Source: an uncultured Eubacteriales bacterium
GTDB taxonomy: Bacteria; Bacillota; Clostridia; Oscillospirales; Acutalibacteraceae
Assembly (NCBI GenBank): GCA_958417225.1
Contig: CATZCM010000023.1
Span: 1 to 25,302, forward strand
Direction: 5' to 3'
Length of the DNA: 25,302 nt
Shown here: positions 23,177 through 25,302 of the stretch, one piece after another
Layout of the letters: the number at the start of each line of letters is the position of its first letter
Numbering within the stretch: the stretch's first letter is position 1
The notes under the pieces: model-generated
What the model was told of the DNA's origin: nothing
The model's input: the letters and a program-made list of their open reading frames with translations, nothing else
Databases searched by the model: none
Position numbers and translations under genes: made by a program

Positions 23177-24817
23177 TCAAGCAATGTCCTCTTTCTCTTT
23201 TTGCAAAAGATTTTTGATAAAACGGTATTCAATTCTTATTTCCTGCGTTACATTTTCGCCGCTTCGGTCTTTTTCGTAAACGGTTATGCTTTCAACAAGT
23301 CCGAACACAGTTTCACGGTCAAGCTCCGTTATATTTTCATATCGACTAATCATATCAAGCCAATCGTTAATATTACTCTCGGTTTCGCTTATGTCGCAGA
23401 GTTTATTTTTGATAATTGGCAGTTTCTTTTCCAATTCTGCCTTTTCATCTGTGAAATTTTTCATAAGTCCAAGTGCAATATCTTCCGGCATTTTCCCCGT
23501 GCATTTATCTTCATATACGCATTTAATTCTATCGTTTAATTCAAGCAAGCGTGTTTCTATGTTTTTAATTTTTGTTTTTACACTACCCATTTCGCCACGA
23601 TTGCTTTTCTTTAACGCCTTGTAAAGTTTATCTGCCAAATGTTCTCTTTCATTTACGGCAAGAGTTGCATAATTGCGTATATCATTTAGAATAAATGTGC
23701 TTATATGATCTTCGTCAATGTAATGTGATGAGCAAGCCTTGCTGCCGTTGTTATTATACTTACTGCAACGGTACACACCCTTTTCACGGTCTTTTAACTG
23801 CTTACGCATATATGCCAAAGGCATACCACAGTCCGCGCACTTTATAAGGCCTGAAAACAGACCTATCATATCGTTTTTTGTCCTCCTCACAACGGTATGG
23901 TGATGTCGGTTAAACCTTTTTTGAACTCTGTCCCATAATTCTTTTTCAACAAGAGCTTCGTGTGTATTTTCAACAACAATCCAATTTTCGGGTGAAACAG
24001 TCCGCATTTTCTTTGTTTTGAATGAAACAACCTGCCGCTTACCCTGCACCATATTTCCTATGTACGCCTGATTTTTTAATAGTTGTGTTATCGTCGCACT
24101 GCCCCAAACATTTTTCTGTTCGGATAATGGATTTGTCTTACCCTCTTTTTCATAATGATAAAATCTCGGTGTGCTTACACCTTCTTTGTTGAGTTTGTCC
24201 GCTATCATACGGGCACTGTCACCATTTGCAAAATCATTGAACAGCCTGCGTACAATAAATGCGGCTTCGTCATCAATTATAAGAATGTGCTTATCCTCCG
24301 GAGATTTCATATATCCGTACGGAGCTTGACTACCCATAAACTTTCCCTGCTCAGCGCTTTTCTTTTTTACTTGTCGTACCTTTTTTGAAACTTGTTTTGG
24401 ATAAATTTCGTTTAGTACGTGATGAAAAGCTGCTATGTCATTATCGTCTTTTATTGTGTCTATTCCGTCATTAACCGCAATAAACCTAATATCGTGTTCA
24501 ATAAAGTATTCTTCGGTATAATATCCGGCTTCAACATAATTTCGTCCGAGTCTGGAAAGGTCCTTTGTAACAATGCAATTTATTCTGCCTATTTCGGCAT
24601 CGTGAATCATTCTTTTGAAATCCGGTCTGTTAAAATTTGTGCCGGTATATCCGTCATCAATATAACAATCCTCTAATTTCCACCCCTTTTCATTTACATA
24701 GTCCATAAGAACTTGTCTTTGATTGGCAATGCTCATACTTTCTAAGCTGACGTTATGGTCATCTCTTGAAAGACGACAGTAAATACCCACATTATAATCA
24801 TCATCGTGCATTAGCAT
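23177..24817 (-). CDS. Large serine recombinase (TnpX/TndX-like)
   Basis: 546 residues. It catalyses excision and integration of the element by serine-mediated strand exchange. N-terminal resolvase domain with catalytic Ser17 in YCRLSRDDHN, then IANQRQVLMDYVNEKGW, DDGYTGTNFNRPDF and VTKDLSRLGRNYVE (active-site Arg region). A recombinase domain (QAPYGYMKSPEDKH, FNDFANGDSARMIADKLN) is followed by a zinc ribbon (CADCG, then CSKYNNNGSKACSSH) and a coiled-coil region with many Lys/Glu (ETRLLELNDRIKCVYEDKC). The ATG at 24817 follows AGGAGG by 9 nt. Its 3' end lies about 65 bases from tRNA-Ser(GCU). Complete, with no damage seen, so potentially active. Confidence 0.95.
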   Translation of the reverse strand: MLMHDDDYNVGIYCRLSRDDHNVSLESMSIANQRQVLMDYVNEKGWKLEDCYIDDGYTGTNFNRPDFKRMIHDAEIGRINCIVTKDLSRLGRNYVEAGYYTEEYFIEHDIRFIAVNDGIDTIKDDNDIAAFHHVLNEIYPKQVSKKVRQVKKKSAEQGKFMGSQAPYGYMKSPEDKHILIIDDEAAFIVRRLFNDFANGDSARMIADKLNKEGVSTPRFYHYEKEGKTNPLSEQKNVWGSATITQLLKNQAYIGNMVQGKRQVVSFKTKKMRTVSPENWIVVENTHEALVEKELWDRVQKRFNRHHHTVVRRTKNDMIGLFSGLIKCADCGMPLAYMRKQLKDREKGVYRCSKYNNNGSKACSSHYIDEDHISTFILNDIRNYATLAVNEREHLADKLYKALKKSNRGEMGSVKTKIKNIETRLLELNDRIKCVYEDKCTGKMPEDIALGLMKNFTDEKAELEKKLPIIKNKLCDISETESNINDWLDMISRYENITELDRETVFGLVESITVYEKDRSGENVTQEIRIEYRFIKNLLQKEKEDIA

Positions 24818-24876
24818 AAATTATTACCTCCTACAAAATGCAGGACAATGATATAATAGAATAATTGTATGGGTAT

Positions 24877-24905
24877 ATTATAACGCGCTTTATTTGTTTT
24901 GTCTA
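24877..24905 (-). promoter_or_regulatory. Promoter of the serine recombinase gene
   Basis: On the minus strand TAGACA (24905-24900), 17-bp spacer and TATAAT (24882-24877), about 60 nt before the recombinase ATG. The -35 overlaps the last codons of the TnpW-like gene. Confidence 0.65.
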
Positions 24906-25094
24906 TGCCTGTGTAAGAGATTCAGCGCTTTGCACTGATGATTTTTTGCGTAATATGTCAAATACCAAATTACCTATTTTTTCTTTACCTGCAAAATGAC
25001 TGTTCACAACATAAGTTGTATTTCCGGCTTTGTATGTAGAATTAAGAGTATTCATATCTGCCGGTTTGCTTTCGATATGCTCTAAATTACTCAT
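24903..25094 (-). CDS. TnpW-like transposon-encoded small protein
   Basis: 63 residues: MSNLEHIESKPADMNTLNST, then YKAGNTTYVVNSHFAGKEKI and LVFDILRKK. The K-x-GNTTY-x-V-x-x-HF stretch followed by a short helix with basic end is the pattern of the TnpW family found next to large serine recombinases in Tn4451-like elements. The role is unknown. AAAGG lies about 10 nt before the ATG. It is upstream of, and on the same strand as, the recombinase, with a separate promoter between. Confidence 0.7.
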   Translation of the reverse strand: MSNLEHIESKPADMNTLNSTYKAGNTTYVVNSHFAGKEKIGNLVFDILRKKSSVQSAESLTQA

Positions 25095-25124
25095 ATTTAT
25101 TTACCTTTCATTTTCAGTTTATTT

Positions 25125-25225
25125 AACGACAGTCTGACAGCCGGTGGCACGGCTCACGGGACTTGCACCCTCCGCATAGTTCTTATGCAACCGCCCAATG
25201 CAGTGACGCGTTCAAGACGGGAGTA
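25125..25225 (-). ncRNA. Structured leader with T-loop motif (cobalamin-riboswitch-like, unassigned)
   Basis: Read on the minus strand, a G+C-rich segment in A+T-rich surroundings contains GCATA-AGAAC-TATGC, GGG-TGCAAGT-CCC (a T-loop hairpin) and GCCG-TGCCAC-CGGC in quick succession, then CTGTCAGAC. The order GGTGCAAGTCC then GCCAC recalls the P4/L5 part of cobalamin riboswitches, but the preceding conserved core is not recognisable. GGTGCAAGTCC also occurs in group II intron domain I. It ends about 30 nt before the TnpW-like start, so it could be its leader. Confidence 0.35.
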
Positions 25226-25253
25226 TCATTATTTCATCATAGCATCATTGCTG

Positions 25254-25277
25254 TGCAGAATTGCCTTTTATTCTGCA
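25254..25277. repeat. Perfect 8-bp inverted repeat
   Basis: TGCAGAAT and ATTCTGCA flank an 8-nt loop. It lies upstream of the structured leader (minus-strand reading), without a T-tract; it could be a terminator of the previous gene outside the window or a binding site. Confidence 0.4.
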
Positions 25278-25302
25278 TTTACGGTAAAAATGTTTCTCGC
25301 TC

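Larger units (their letters stand above)
23148..25302 (-). mobile_element. Right-extending end of a Tn4451-like integrative element
   Basis: All features from about 23150 to the window end are on the minus strand: a large serine recombinase whose gene ends close to the tRNAs, a TnpW-like protein and a structured leader. In Tn4451/Tn5397-type elements the recombinase gene lies at an element end. The exact attachment site is not visible because the other end and the empty site are outside the window. Confidence 0.65.

Noticed and set aside
23156..24676. Plus-strand ORFs between 23156 and 24676
   Set aside because: All are antisense to the serine recombinase gene, which has complete catalytic and zinc-ribbon motifs.

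Overview
The window looks like a chromosomal segment of a low-G+C, anaerobe-type Bacillota (Clostridia-like). This rests on A+T-rich coding sequence, sigma-A-type promoters with 17-18 bp spacers, AGGAGG-type ribosome sites, many GTG starts, a diderm-free gene set (lipoprotein foldase, ECF S component, class B PBP, Zn ABC importer) and Tn4451-like recombination genes. No rRNA or phylogenetic marker fixes the species.

Layout. (1) Positions 1 to about 2260 are an island that is visibly richer in G+C than the rest. It holds the intact 5' part of an AlbA_2/ATP-binding regulator (minus strand, with a TPQV tandem-repeat linker), a broken zinc-ribbon gene and a heavily mutated ImmA/IrrE metallopeptidase. 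(2) Positions 2298-2895 hold a plus-strand promoter with three LexA-like GAAC-N4-GTTC dyads, a small unknown gene, and an overlapping second gene whose start is followed by a 10-G tract that puts it out of frame. (3) Positions 2802 to about 3625 are an IS30-type transposase remnant.

(4) Positions 3731-7683 form a tight housekeeping operon: pgi, trpS, a PrsA/SurA-like lipoprotein and an ECF transporter S component. (5) Positions 7994-13641 hold three consecutive genes for secreted Sel1-repeat proteins, separated by long A+T-rich gaps. The first also carries a C-terminal domain resembling the N-terminal phospho-lyase domain of class III lanthipeptide synthetases (LanKC/RamC), cut by an in-frame TAA. 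The third has 14 exact 36-residue repeats, a recently duplicated 216-bp block and a frameshifted tail. This cluster is the most unusual content of the window.

(6) Positions 13961-16877 encode a DUF1015 protein and a class B penicillin-binding protein. (7) Positions 17075-19760 are asd-dapA-dapB, the aspartate-semialdehyde to tetrahydrodipicolinate segment of the DAP/lysine pathway, which supplies cell-wall precursor. (8) Positions 20343-22805 are a znuA-znuC-znuB-type zinc/manganese importer. (9) Positions 22928-23110 hold two tRNA-Ser genes (UGA and GCU anticodons).

(10) From about 23150 to the right edge is the end of an integrated Tn4451-like mobile element: a large serine recombinase, a TnpW-like small protein and a structured, T-loop-containing RNA leader, all on the minus strand. 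The element sits immediately downstream of the tRNA-Ser pair and continues beyond the window.
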